Assembly (NCBI RefSeq): GCF_003932495.1
Contig: NZ_QZMT01000001.1
Coordinates: 186,001-250,000, forward strand
From: Guyparkeria sp. SCN-R1
Lineage (GTDB): Bacteria; Pseudomonadota; Gammaproteobacteria; Halothiobacillales; Halothiobacillaceae
DNA length: 64,000 nt
Direction: 5' to 3'
How positions within the stretch are numbered: position 1 is the first letter of the stretch; the number at the start of each line of letters is the position of its first letter. Below are positions 46,082-54,413 of this stretch, one piece after another. Made by a program: the position numbers and the translations under genes. The notes under the pieces are model-generated. The model was given only the letters and a program-made list of their open reading frames with translations, searched no databases and had not been told where the DNA came from.

Positions 46082-46990
46082 ATGAAAAGCACGTTGAAGC
46101 AGTTTGCTGCGGCAGCGATCTGCCTGCCGCTGGTCGGCGGGCTCGGCTTGGCTCAAGCGGCTGATCGGGTCGAGCTGGAGCATGACGACATGACCCTGCT
46201 CGGGCACATGGAAATGGCGGATGGCAGCTCGGTCGAGGACGGCGTGGTCCTGATGGTCCACGGTACCCTTGCCCACGGGCAGATGGAGATCATGAGCAGC
46301 ATGCAGGAATTGCTGCGTGATGCCGGTTACAACTCCTTGGCCATCAACTTGAGCCTCGGACAGAACGCTCGTGAAGGCATGTACGACTGCGATTCCACCC
46401 ATCGTCACAAGCACGAGGATGCGGTCGACGAGATCGCTGCCTGGGCCGAGTGGCTCAAGGGCGAGGGTGCCGAGCGACTGGCCGTCATGGGGCACTCGCG
46501 CGGCGGCAACCAGGTGGCGCGCTATCTCGCCGATCAGGCCGACCCGATGGTCGAGAAGGCGGTCCTGCTGGCACCGCAGACCTGGTCCGAGGGCTACTAC
46601 GCCAAGGACTACAAGTCGAACTACGACACAGAGCTCGCCCCGCTGCTGGAGAAGGCCGAGGCACTGGTCGACGAGGGCAAGGGTGACGAGATCATGGAAA
46701 TGGATTTCATCTACTGCCCGGACACCCGTGCCGCCGCCTCGAGCGTGGTCAGCTACTACCGCGAGGACCCGCGGATGAACACGCCCACCGTGCTGGGTGA
46801 AACCTCGATCGAGACCCTGGTCGTGGTCGCCGGCGCCGATGACACGGTCACCGACCTCGAGAAGAAGATGGAAGAGCGGGTCGAGGACGATCACGTCGAG
46901 ATGACGGTCGTCTCCGGCGCGGATCACATGTTCCGCGACCTGTTCCTCTACGACGCGGCCGATGCCGCCACCGCGTTCATCGGTTGGTAG
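46082..46990 (+). CDS. Exported alpha/beta hydrolase
   Basis: 302 aa with a signal peptide (QFAAAAICLPLVGGLGLAQA, mature start near ADRVE). Alpha/beta-hydrolase landmarks: oxyanion region VLMVHGTLAHG, nucleophile elbow GHSRGGNQ (Ser), a late Asp in VVAGADDTV, and catalytic His in SGADHMFRD. It carries paired cysteines (YDC; FIYC). Substrate unknown. GGGGAGA is 6 bases before the ATG. It ends at a bidirectional terminator. Confidence 0.85.
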   Translation: MKSTLKQFAAAAICLPLVGGLGLAQAADRVELEHDDMTLLGHMEMADGSSVEDGVVLMVHGTLAHGQMEIMSSMQELLRDAGYNSLAINLSLGQNAREGMYDCDSTHRHKHEDAVDEIAAWAEWLKGEGAERLAVMGHSRGGNQVARYLADQADPMVEKAVLLAPQTWSEGYYAKDYKSNYDTELAPLLEKAEALVDEGKGDEIMEMDFIYCPDTRAAASSVVSYYREDPRMNTPTVLGETSIETLVVVAGADDTVTDLEKKMEERVEDDHVEMTVVSGADHMFRDLFLYDAADAATAFIGW

Positions 46991-47035
46991 TAAGGCGTGA
47001 CATGCCGGCCGCGGGAGGCCGGCGCATCCAGTAAA

Positions 47036-47064
47036 AAAGGGCGGGCCCAACGGGTCCGCCCTTT
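47036..47064. terminator. Bidirectional terminator
   Basis: A 13-bp stem with one G-U pair (47036-47048 with 47052-47064), AAA at one end and TTT at the other, between the exported hydrolase gene and the convergent CBS gene. A second GC hairpin (47004-47010 with 47017-47023) precedes it. Confidence 0.85.
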
Positions 47065-47092
47065 GTTCGTCAAGTCCTTCGATACCGCGTGC

Positions 47093-47503
47093 CTATTCGT
47101 CGGCCTGCTCCAGGATCGCCCCGACGATATCGCTCATGGTGATCAGCCCGACGAGCTCGTCGTTCTTGAGCACGATCACTCGTCGGATGCCCTGCGAGAC
47201 CATCAGACGTGCCGCGTACTTAGTCTCCATGTTGCCGGGGACCGAGATCGCCGGCTTGTTCATCTCGTCGTAGACGTTGGCCATGTCGATATCGCCGTCC
47301 TCGGCGACGATGGCCTTGAGAATCGAGGTGTAGGTCAGGATGCCGTAGGCGTCGTGTTCGTGGGCCTTCTCGACCACCAGCGATTTCACACGCTTCTGGC
47401 GCATCAGCCGCAATGCCTCACGCAGGCTCGCCATGGGCGAGATGGTGACCACCTCGCGGTTCATCAGCTGTTCGACGAGTTGCGGTTGGTGCTCAGAGGT
47501 CAT
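47093..47503 (-). CDS. Two-CBS-domain protein
   Basis: 136 aa consisting of a CBS pair and nothing else: first CBS (VVTISPMASLREALRLMRQKRVKSLVV), second (AISVPGNMETKYAARLMVSQGIRRVIVL, then GLITMSDIVGAIL). Stand-alone CBS pairs bind adenosine nucleotides (AMP, ATP, SAM or cyclic di-AMP in other proteins). The ATG lies inside the end of the PII-like gene (11-base overlap), so the two are tightly coupled. Last gene of the DUF1538 operon; likely a soluble regulatory subunit of the permease (inference from context). Confidence 0.88.
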   Translation of the reverse strand: MTSEHQPQLVEQLMNREVVTISPMASLREALRLMRQKRVKSLVVEKAHEHDAYGILTYTSILKAIVAEDGDIDMANVYDEMNKPAISVPGNMETKYAARLMVSQGIRRVIVLKNDELVGLITMSDIVGAILEQADE

Positions 47504-47840
47504 CTTTTACATTCTCCTGGAAGCGTTTCACCTGTCCGGTCTCTATGCCGGCAATGTGCTCTATCGGCATGGTAAACACCACGCCCTTGGAGTGCTCGTT
47601 GAGCTCCAGTTCGCGGGTCAGCGCCTTCATTACCTTGAGCGACAGTGAGCGTTCGAGCACGAACAGCAGTACCGACTGGCTGCCCTCGTAGGTCAGGCCG
47701 AAGAAGGTCTTCTTCTCCTCGGCGCCGATGCCGCGTGCATCGAGCAGGGTAACCCCGCCGGCACCGGCGGCCTTGGCTACCTCGATAGCCTTTTCCTCCA
47801 TGTCCTCGGCAACCATTGCGGCCAGTACGGAAAATCTCAT
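47493..47840 (-). CDS. PII-like nitrogen-regulator family protein
   Basis: 115 aa ferredoxin-like fold of the GlnB/PII superfamily (GGVTLLDARGIGAEEKKTFF; VVFTMPIEHIAGI at the end, the position of the GlnB C-terminal signature). The T-loop is short and has no uridylylated Tyr51 equivalent, so it is not a classical GlnB/GlnK. PII-like proteins often bind adenine nucleotides and gate a neighbouring transporter, as GlnK does for AmtB and SbtB for SbtA. GAGGAC is 8 bases before the ATG; the DUF1538 gene ends 24 bases upstream. Confidence 0.82.
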   Translation of the reverse strand: MRFSVLAAMVAEDMEEKAIEVAKAAGAGGVTLLDARGIGAEEKKTFFGLTYEGSQSVLLFVLERSLSLKVMKALTRELELNEHSKGVVFTMPIEHIAGIETGQVKRFQENVKDDL

Positions 47841-47864
47841 CGCAGTAGGTCCTCTTCAGTCTGT

Positions 47865-49385
47865 CTATATGTCGGGTGGCGAGTCGGCCGCCCGACGCTT
47901 CGCCTGCCAGCGGTTTGTGTAGTCGGCCACGGTTGCATAGCCGAGCACGGTCACGATCGGGAAGATCGAGGCAAAGGCAATCAAACCGAAACCGTCCATC
48001 AGTGCATCGCGCCCCTCGATCTGGGTGGCAAGGCCAATGCCCAGCGCGGTGACCAGCGGCACGGTTACCTCAGAGGTGGTCACCCCGCCGAGATCATAGG
48101 CCAGCGCCACGATGTAGCGTGGGGCGAGGAAGGTCAGCAGGATCACCAGCGCGTAACCACCGATCACGTAATAGTGGATCGAGTCGCCCGCGATGATCCG
48201 GTGTACGCCAATGGTGATGCCGATGGCCACCCCGGCCGCGACCAGCAGCCGGATCACGTTGGCACGGATCTGCCCCTGGGCGGCCTGTTCGGCCTGGTCG
48301 CCGATCGCGATCAGGGCCGGCTCGGCCATGGTGGTGGCAAAGCCGATGGCGAAGGCGAACAGGTAGAGGAAGATCACGTTGTCGCGGGCGATCAGCTGGT
48401 CGGCCATGCGCTCGCCGATCGGGAACAGGCCTAGCTTGAGACCGATCACGAAGGCGTACAGGCCCAGGATGACCAGCAGAAAGCCGATCACCACGCGCTT
48501 GAGGTGTGGGATGCGCTGGCGGAGGATGGCCAGCTGGAAGAACAGTACGGCGGCGATGATCGGCAGCACGTCGCGGACCGTCACCAGGAGCCCCATGAGT
48601 ATGCCCATTGGGTCGAGGTTGGCCGACTTGGCGTCGTCCGGTTCGCCGAGGTCCAGGGCATCGGCCGCCAGGTCGACGCCGACGATCTCGAACACGTAGA
48701 TCCCATAGGCCTGCACGGTGATCATTGGCACCATCACCGCCAGCGCCACCAGGCCGAAGCCGTCTGAGAGGACGTTGCGGCCGCTGATCGAGGCGGCCAG
48801 CCCCATGCCCAGCGCGGCGATCAACGGCACGGTGACGATGTTGGTGGTCACGCCGCCTGAGTCGTAGGCCAGCCCGACGATCTCGGGCGGGGCGAACCAG
48901 GTGACGCTGACCACCGCGATGTAGCCGCCGATCATGAACCAGTGGATGGGCCAGCCGAGCAGGGTGCGCAACACCCCCAAGGCCACCACCAGCCCCACGG
49001 AGGTGGCGATTATCAGTCGCAGGGTCAGCGCATCGATGTGCCCCTGGCTGATGGTCTGTGCCTGCTCGGCCACCGCGATCAGGGCTGGCTCGGCGATGAC
49101 GGCGGCAAAGCCGAACGAAAAGCCGAAGCCCAGCAGCAGGGGCAGGGAGCCGCGCCGGGCAAAGGCGTTCGACAGGCTTTTGCCGATTGGGAAAATGCCC
49201 ATCTCCAGGCCCTGGAGAAACAGCGCCACCCCGACGACGACCCCCAAACCGATCAGGATGCCGGTCAACCCTTCGGGCACCGATTGCAGTACGAAAAGCT
49301 GGAACGCCGCGACCACCAGAATGATCGGCAGCAGGTTACGGCCGGCGTGTAACAGGGTGTTCCAGAATATCTTGATGTCCTGCAA
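47865..49385 (-). CDS. DUF1538 membrane protein, duplicated permease-like
   Basis: 506 aa, about 12 hydrophobic segments. It is an internal duplication with an offset of about 255 residues: AEPALIAVAEQAQ (about 97) matches AEPALIAIGDQAE (about 353), and AYDSGGVTTNIVTVP (about 174) matches AYDLGGVTTSEVTVP (about 430); GLEMGIFPIGKSLS and GLKLGLFPIGERMA also match. The conserved acidic and GGVTT motifs in membrane regions suggest a transport path. DUF1538 has no established substrate. Start is TTG 49385 with GGAG 11 bases upstream; no ATG or GTG lies upstream before a stop. First gene of the operon with PII-like and CBS genes. Confidence 0.85.
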   Translation of the reverse strand: MQDIKIFWNTLLHAGRNLLPIILVVAAFQLFVLQSVPEGLTGILIGLGVVVGVALFLQGLEMGIFPIGKSLSNAFARRGSLPLLLGFGFSFGFAAVIAEPALIAVAEQAQTISQGHIDALTLRLIIATSVGLVVALGVLRTLLGWPIHWFMIGGYIAVVSVTWFAPPEIVGLAYDSGGVTTNIVTVPLIAALGMGLAASISGRNVLSDGFGLVALAVMVPMITVQAYGIYVFEIVGVDLAADALDLGEPDDAKSANLDPMGILMGLLVTVRDVLPIIAAVLFFQLAILRQRIPHLKRVVIGFLLVILGLYAFVIGLKLGLFPIGERMADQLIARDNVIFLYLFAFAIGFATTMAEPALIAIGDQAEQAAQGQIRANVIRLLVAAGVAIGITIGVHRIIAGDSIHYYVIGGYALVILLTFLAPRYIVALAYDLGGVTTSEVTVPLVTALGIGLATQIEGRDALMDGFGLIAFASIFPIVTVLGYATVADYTNRWQAKRRAADSPPDI

Positions 49386-49521
49386 AACGACGTCGGCTCC
49401 AACGGTGGGCGTAGGCGGTCACAGTGCCGCAGGGTGGCCTGACGTTGCGTCTCGCTGGTGTCAGGCGGGTCGAGCAATGGTACCTTTTGTGAGATGACAA
49501 TGCCGAGACACGGAGCATCTT

Positions 49522-50421
49522 ATGGCCAAGCACCCGCCGATACTGGTCGCCAGCGATCTGTCCAATGCCAGCGAGGTCGCGGTGACCCGAGCGATGCAGA
49601 TGGCGTCGGGTCATGGCCACTCGTTGACCGTCTTGCACGTAATCCGGGAGGAGCCGTTGTGGTGGTTGGTCAAGAGCCGCGACGTTGACCCAGATGAGCT
49701 ACGCGGCGAGCTGCTGCGCGAGGCGCTGGCCGAGCTCGACTTGCAACTTGAGGGCGCGGCGGGGCAGTTGGCCATCGAGCCGCCCGAGTCAGAAGCCCAA
49801 GTGCGATTGGGTAAGCCGGCCGCCGTCATCAACGACATGTCGTCGTCTATCGAGGCGTGTCTGATCGTGGTGGGGGCCCACGGTCGTCACGCGGTGCGCG
49901 ACTGGTTCATCGGCACCACCGCGGAGAAGGTGGTACGTGCCGGCAACGTGCCGGTGCTGGTCGCCCGGGTCGAGCCCACCCACAGTTACCAGAAGGTGGT
50001 GGTGGCGGTGGACTTCTCCGAGTCCAGTCGTGCCGCCCTGCGGGAAGCACTCGCCTGGGTACCACGGGCGCAGTTCACCCTGGTGCATGCCTACGAGACC
50101 TGGTTGCCCACCCACGTTGATGCGTCGACCTACGAGCGCCTTCAGCGCGAAGAAGAGGGTTTGCTACGTGACCGGTTGCGCCAATTTGCCCACGAGGCGG
50201 GGGTGCACAGCGAACACGAGCCGGATTATCGCGTGCTTCCCGGCCCACCAGGCGCCACCGTGGCAAATGCCGCGGTGAATGCCCATGCCGATCTCACCGT
50301 CTGTGGCACGCAGGGCGAGACCGGCCTGCGTCACCTGCTGCTCGGCAGCGTCGCCCAGCACATCCTGCGCGAATCCAAGGGCGACGTGCTGACCGTGCGC
50401 GCCGGTGGTACAACGGGCTGA
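49522..50421 (+). CDS. Tandem universal stress protein (UspA-UspA)
   Basis: 299 aa made of two Usp domains (about 1-150 and 152-297). The ATP-binding signature G2xG9xGS/T is present in both: GAHGRHAVRDWFIGTTAEKV and GTQGETGLRHLLLGSVAQHI. GGAG is 7 bases before the ATG. It is divergent from the DUF1538 operon with about 135 bases between, so shared control is plausible. Usp proteins bind ATP and often accompany ion transporters; a link to the DUF1538 permease is inference. Confidence 0.9.
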   Translation: MAKHPPILVASDLSNASEVAVTRAMQMASGHGHSLTVLHVIREEPLWWLVKSRDVDPDELRGELLREALAELDLQLEGAAGQLAIEPPESEAQVRLGKPAAVINDMSSSIEACLIVVGAHGRHAVRDWFIGTTAEKVVRAGNVPVLVARVEPTHSYQKVVVAVDFSESSRAALREALAWVPRAQFTLVHAYETWLPTHVDASTYERLQREEEGLLRDRLRQFAHEAGVHSEHEPDYRVLPGPPGATVANAAVNAHADLTVCGTQGETGLRHLLLGSVAQHILRESKGDVLTVRAGGTTG

Positions 50422-50548
50422 TCGGCGGCCCAGTCGGTCGCCCAATCGGTAGCTACAGCACTCGATACCGGCGGGATTTCCTTTACAACGGCCGGGTCGG
50501 GTGCTTGATTTGACCGATGCCCGCCCACCCGTCGACGAGGAATCCCCC

Positions 50549-51490
50549 ATGCTGATCTACAGCCACCCGGTCTGCTGGAAGCACGTAAACGAGAACGACG
50601 TCATGCTGCCGCACCCGGAGCGCCCCGAGCGCCTGGATGCCGTGATGGCGGCCATCGACCGCTTTCCGGCCGATCGGCACACGCGGGTCGAGGCCCCGTT
50701 GGGCGACAAGAGCGACTACGAGCTGGCCCATGACCCGCGCTACGTCGAGGCGATCTTCAGCCAGGCGCCGACAGCCGGCGATTTCCAGGCGTTGCGGGTC
50801 GATGGCGACACCTCGCTCAACGAGTACACCATCGAGGCCAGTCGGCGGGTGGTGGGCGCGGCCAAGGCGGCGATCGATGCCGTGCTGCCGGGGCCCGAGC
50901 GCCGCGCCTTTCTCGCCACCCGCCCGCCGGGCCATCATGCCGGGCCCTGCCAGCCGCGCGGGTTCTGCGTGTTCAACAACGTCTCGATCGCGGCCTACTA
51001 CGCCATCCGTCACCATGGCCTCGAGCGGGTGGCGATCGTCGATTTCGACGTCCACCACGGCGACGGCACCGAGGAGATCGTCGCCAACAGCGACGCGGTG
51101 CGCTTCTTCTCGATCTTCCAGCACCCGTACTACCCGTACGCGGGCATCCCGCCGATCGCCGACAACTGCTTCCCGATCGGCCTGCCCAACATGACCGATG
51201 GCAAGGCGTTCCGACAGGGGGTGCGCGACTCGGTCTGGTTCGAGACGCTGCGCGAGTTCCGCCCGCAGCTGCTGCTGTTCTCCGCGGGTTTCGACGCCCA
51301 CAAGAACGATCCACTGGGCGGCTGGATCCTCGAGGACGAGGACTTCGCCTGGATCACCCGCGAGGTGATCGCCGCGGCCGGCGGGGACGACCTGCCGGTG
51401 GTCTCCCTGCTGGAGGGTGGCTACGACCTGGAGGGCCTGGAAGACTCGGTGCTCGCGCACCTCAAGGCCCTGGACGGGGATGCCGGCTGA
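50549..51490 (+). CDS. Histone-deacetylase-like amidohydrolase
   Basis: 313 aa class II HDAC/acetylpolyamine amidohydrolase family. Zinc and catalytic motifs: TRPPGHHAGPC (His pair), FCVFNNVSIAA, IVDFDVHHGDGTEE (zinc ligands), and SAGFDAHKNDPLGG. Bacterial members deacetylate polyamines or proteins. GAGGAA lies 7 bases before ATG 50549; an upstream in-frame TTG at 50501 is less likely. The stop overlaps the start of the next gene by 11 bases. Confidence 0.9.
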   Translation: MLIYSHPVCWKHVNENDVMLPHPERPERLDAVMAAIDRFPADRHTRVEAPLGDKSDYELAHDPRYVEAIFSQAPTAGDFQALRVDGDTSLNEYTIEASRRVVGAAKAAIDAVLPGPERRAFLATRPPGHHAGPCQPRGFCVFNNVSIAAYYAIRHHGLERVAIVDFDVHHGDGTEEIVANSDAVRFFSIFQHPYYPYAGIPPIADNCFPIGLPNMTDGKAFRQGVRDSVWFETLREFRPQLLLFSAGFDAHKNDPLGGWILEDEDFAWITREVIAAAGGDDLPVVSLLEGGYDLEGLEDSVLAHLKALDGDAG

Positions 51491-52079
51491 GCCGGTCGCA
51501 CTCGAGGAGCTCGAGGCCGAGATACGCGCCTGCCGGCTGTGCGCGGCCGATCTGCCGCTCGGCCCGCGGCCGGTGTTCATCGCCCGCCGCGAGGCCCGCC
51601 TGCTGATCGCCGCCCAGGCCCCGGGGCGGCGGGTGCACGAGACCGGCCTGCCGTTCAACGACCCCAGCGGTGACCGGTTGCGCGACTGGCTTGGTGTCGA
51701 CCGCGAGACCTTCTACCACCACCCGGCGATCGCCATCGTGCCGATGGGCTTCTGCTTTCCCGGCACCGGCCGGGGCGGGGACCTGCCGCCGCGACCCGAG
51801 TGCGCCCCGACCTGGCGCCGGCCGTTGCTGGCGGCCATGCCGGAGGTGGAAACCACGGTCGTGATCGGCCGCTACGCGCTGGCCTGGCACCTGGGACTCA
51901 AGGGTGGTCAGCGGCTGACCGACGTCGTCGCCGACTGGCGCCGGCTTGCCCCGACACACTTTCCGCTGCCGCATCCCAGCCCGCGCAACAATCGCTGGCT
52001 ACGCAACAACCCCTGGTTCGAGGCCGAGGTGGTCCCGGCCTTGCGCGAGCGCGTCGCGCGGCTGCTCGAAGCCGGATGA
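51480..52079 (+). CDS. Uracil-DNA glycosylase superfamily protein with 4Fe-4S cysteines
   Basis: 199 aa. Motif 1-like region AAQAPGRRVHETGLPFNDPSGDRL and C-terminal HPSPRN (His motif of the leucine-loop region) place it in the UDG superfamily. Four cysteines, C18xxC21 and C92-x15-C108, match the 4Fe-4S site of family 4/5/UdgX-type glycosylases. The motif 1 residues differ from canonical families (VHETG), so base specificity is open. Start ATG 51480 is inside the deacetylase gene, so translation is coupled. Converges with nhaP2. Confidence 0.8.
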   Translation: MPAEPVALEELEAEIRACRLCAADLPLGPRPVFIARREARLLIAAQAPGRRVHETGLPFNDPSGDRLRDWLGVDRETFYHHPAIAIVPMGFCFPGTGRGGDLPPRPECAPTWRRPLLAAMPEVETTVVIGRYALAWHLGLKGGQRLTDVVADWRRLAPTHFPLPHPSPRNNRWLRNNPWFEAEVVPALRERVARLLEAG

Positions 52080-53807
52080 TCAGGTCTCTTCGCGGAACTT
52101 GAGGCCCACCTGCGTGATCGTGGGTCCGTCCATCTCGCGCACGGTCAGGCTGACGCGATCGAGGTCGACCGAATCGCCCACGACCGGCGGGTTGCGCAAC
52201 AGCGACTTGATCGCCTCGTCGAGGGTCGCCTCCTGCAACGCCTCGGGCGGTTGGATGCCGTAGACCTGGGCGAGATCGGCGATCCGCGCCCCGCCACGCA
52301 GCGAGAAGGCACCGAAGAACGTCTGCTCGGCGAGCGCCGCCTTCTTGCGCCGTTCGCCGGTGAAGAAGCGGTTGAGGTCGTTGATCATGTCTTCGGGGAT
52401 GATGGTCAGCACGATATCGCCGGCCTGGAAGCGAAAGCCGCGCTCTGCCTTGCGCAACGCGAGGTTGCGCACCACGCCGGCGACCGTGACCGATTCGCCG
52501 AACGGCAGCCGGTCGAGGCCGGCGCCGTCGGCGTCCGTGTGCTCGCCCACCACGAACTGCACCATCTCCAGGCGCGGTTCGATCGGCAGGTTCAGATCGG
52601 CGCGCTGGCGTGGCTCGGCCAGCGGCGGCACCTCGACCTTGAGCAGGCGCGCGGCCAACGGCACCGTGCTGCCCTGGATCAACAACGAGGTGATCACCAC
52701 CACGTAGGCGATCTCGAAGAAGCGTTCGGCATCCGGGATGCCGTAGATCATCGGGAACAGGGCCAGCACGATCGGCACCGCGCCACGCAGGCCCACCCAG
52801 GCGATGAAGGTGGTCTCCCGCCAGTTGAAGTGAAACGGCCACAGCCCGATCCAGATCGCGATCGGGCGGGCGACCAGCAGCAGGGCGAAGGCGAGGATCA
52901 GCGCCGGGACGATCTGGTCGAGCACCGCCGTGGGCGTGACCAACAGACCCAGGATCAGGAACATGCCCGCCTGCGCCAGCCAGGCCAGCCCGTCCATGAT
53001 GCGCAGGACGTGGAAGGTGCCACGGTTGCGTGCCGTGCCGATCACCAGCCCGGTGAGATAGACGCCGAGGAACCCGCTGCCGCCGAGCTCGTTGATCAGC
53101 GCGAACGACAGCAAGCCCCCCGAGGCGATCAAGAGCGCATAGAGCCCCTCGGCCAGTTCGATCCGCCGCAGCACCTCGCGCAGGAGAAAGCCGAAGGCCA
53201 CGCCCAGCACCGCGCCGATGCCGAACTGCTGGACCAGGAAGACCAGGATCCACGGGTCGAGCAGGGATTGGCCGGCCGAGATCACCTCGAGCAGGGTGAT
53301 GGTGAGGAAGATCGCCATCGGGTCGTTGATGCCCGACTCGATCTCGAGCGTCGAGCCGACCCGTTCGTTCAGCCGCGTGCCGCTGCCCTTCAACAACGAG
53401 AAGACCGCCGCGGCATCCGTCGAGCCGATGATCGCCCCCATCAGCAGCCCGTAGTACCAGTCGAAGCCCATCAGCCAGGTGGCCAGCGCGCCCATGGCCC
53501 CGGCGGTGATCATGACGCCGACGGTCGCCAGGGACACGGCGGGCCTGAGGGCGACGCGGAAGGTGCGGATATGCGTGCGCAGGCCGCCGTCGAGCAGGAT
53601 GATCGCCAGCGCGAGGTTGCCGATCAGGAAGGCGGTCTGGAAATCGTCGAACACCACGCCGCCGACGCCGTCCTGGCCGGCAAGCATGCCGACGCCGAGA
53701 AAGATCAGCAGCAGCGGGAAGCCGAACCGCGACGAGGCCATGCCGGCAAGGATGCTGGTGAACAGCAGCAGGGCGCCGAGCAAGATAAACGAGTTGGTCG
53801 CGTCCAT
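52080..53807 (-). CDS. nhaP2: K+/H+ (CPA1) antiporter with TrkA-C and CorC-like domains
   Basis: 575 aa. About 12-13 helices (1-390) with CPA1 signatures (TDAAAVFSLLKGSG; ESGINDPMAIFLT carries the ND ion-binding pair; VGLRGAVPIVLALFPM). A TrkA-C domain follows (about 400-485; ESVTVAGVVRNLAL, FRFQAGDIVLTIIP) and a CorC/HlyC-like module ends it (about 490-575). This matches NhaP2/CvrA, which exports K+ or Na+ for volume and pH control. It ends 1 base from the converging glycosylase gene. Its 5' side carries a short MITE-like copy. Confidence 0.93.
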   Translation of the reverse strand: MDATNSFILLGALLLFTSILAGMASSRFGFPLLLIFLGVGMLAGQDGVGGVVFDDFQTAFLIGNLALAIILLDGGLRTHIRTFRVALRPAVSLATVGVMITAGAMGALATWLMGFDWYYGLLMGAIIGSTDAAAVFSLLKGSGTRLNERVGSTLEIESGINDPMAIFLTITLLEVISAGQSLLDPWILVFLVQQFGIGAVLGVAFGFLLREVLRRIELAEGLYALLIASGGLLSFALINELGGSGFLGVYLTGLVIGTARNRGTFHVLRIMDGLAWLAQAGMFLILGLLVTPTAVLDQIVPALILAFALLLVARPIAIWIGLWPFHFNWRETTFIAWVGLRGAVPIVLALFPMIYGIPDAERFFEIAYVVVITSLLIQGSTVPLAARLLKVEVPPLAEPRQRADLNLPIEPRLEMVQFVVGEHTDADGAGLDRLPFGESVTVAGVVRNLALRKAERGFRFQAGDIVLTIIPEDMINDLNRFFTGERRKKAALAEQTFFGAFSLRGGARIADLAQVYGIQPPEALQEATLDEAIKSLLRNPPVVGDSVDLDRVSLTVREMDGPTITQVGLKFREET

Positions 53808-53835
53808 GGCCTCGAATCCGGCGTGGGTGGTTTAA

Positions 53836-53894
53836 GGAATCTCTGCACGAATGCCAGGCCCCGCAGAGCGGTATGGCATTCGTGCAGAGACTCC
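53836..53894. repeat. Short, internally deleted copy of the MITE-like family
   Basis: A perfect 16-bp inverted repeat (53841-53856 with 53874-53889), extended by near-matching GGAAT/ACTCC ends, around a core that includes CCGCAGAGCGGTATGGCAT. The complement of that core occurs near the left end of the 274-bp element at 61631, and GGGGCCTGGC of that element is also shared (as complement), so this looks like a deletion derivative. It sits upstream of nhaP2. Confidence 0.7.
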
Positions 53895-53979
53895 TCATAA
53901 CTATACGCGAGGCGGACCATCGAGCGGGCCTGTTCACGCGAGCTGCAGGCGTGCCGGGCCGAGCCCGGCGCGGGCGGGC

Positions 53980-54285
53980 TCAGCTCGCGGTGGCGAGAAA
54001 GGCCGGTGGCGGGAGAAAGGCCCGTACGGTGGCCGGCACGGCCGGTTGCGGTGCCGCCGGCTGGCGGAAGCGGGCGTCGATCTCGCGGCGCACCGCGGCC
54101 TGTTCGGGCAGCAGCGGCAGGTGGCCGTTGGCGAGCATCTCGACGGCATCGGACAGCCCCAATCGATCGAGATGCTGGCTGGGTGCCTCGAGGAAGGTCT
54201 CCAGGTCGAGGCCGGCCGTCGACAGGCGGCAGGCGCGGAAGATGTTGGCCCAGAAATCGATCACGTCGTCGTGGTAGGTCTGCAT
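53980..54285 (-). CDS. Small protein of unknown function, divergent from a WYL regulator
   Basis: 101 aa, no signal peptide or membrane segment. N-terminal two-thirds acidic and helical (HDDVIDFWANIFRACRL; LETFLEAPSQHLDRLGL), last third Pro/Ala-rich. GGAG is 8 bases before the ATG. Its promoter is covered by a palindrome next to the divergent WYL gene, which suggests it is the regulator's main target. I do not recognise the family. No nuclease or transmembrane effector is adjacent on this side. Confidence 0.65.
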   Translation of the reverse strand: MQTYHDDVIDFWANIFRACRLSTAGLDLETFLEAPSQHLDRLGLSDAVEMLANGHLPLLPEQAAVRREIDARFRQPAAPQPAVPATVRAFLPPPAFLATAS

Positions 54286-54321
54286 GGCGGTGCTCCTTTC
54301 GTTTACTGCCTACAAACTAGG

Positions 54322-54359
54322 CATGTCCAGATAGTAGGTATACAATCTGGGCGTGTCAA
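54322..54359 (-). promoter_or_regulatory. Promoter and operator of the 101-aa gene
   Basis: On the minus strand TTGACA (54354-54359) and TACTAT (54331-54336) are 17 bases apart. An imperfect 11-bp inverted repeat (CATGTCCAGAT at 54322-54332 with 54345-54355, 12-base centre, 9 of 11 matching) covers the spacer and -10. A second GTGTCAA/TTGACAC pair lies toward the WYL gene. Confidence 0.6.
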
Positions 54360-54413
54360 CAAACTCACGTCATTTTTATTGACACACCAGAAGCGGGGCG
54401 GAGAATGGGCCGC

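Noticed and set aside
52251-53900. 549-codon plus-strand frame over nhaP2
   Set aside because: Antisense of a clear antiporter; composition dominated by Asp/Gln/Arg/His as in shadow frames.
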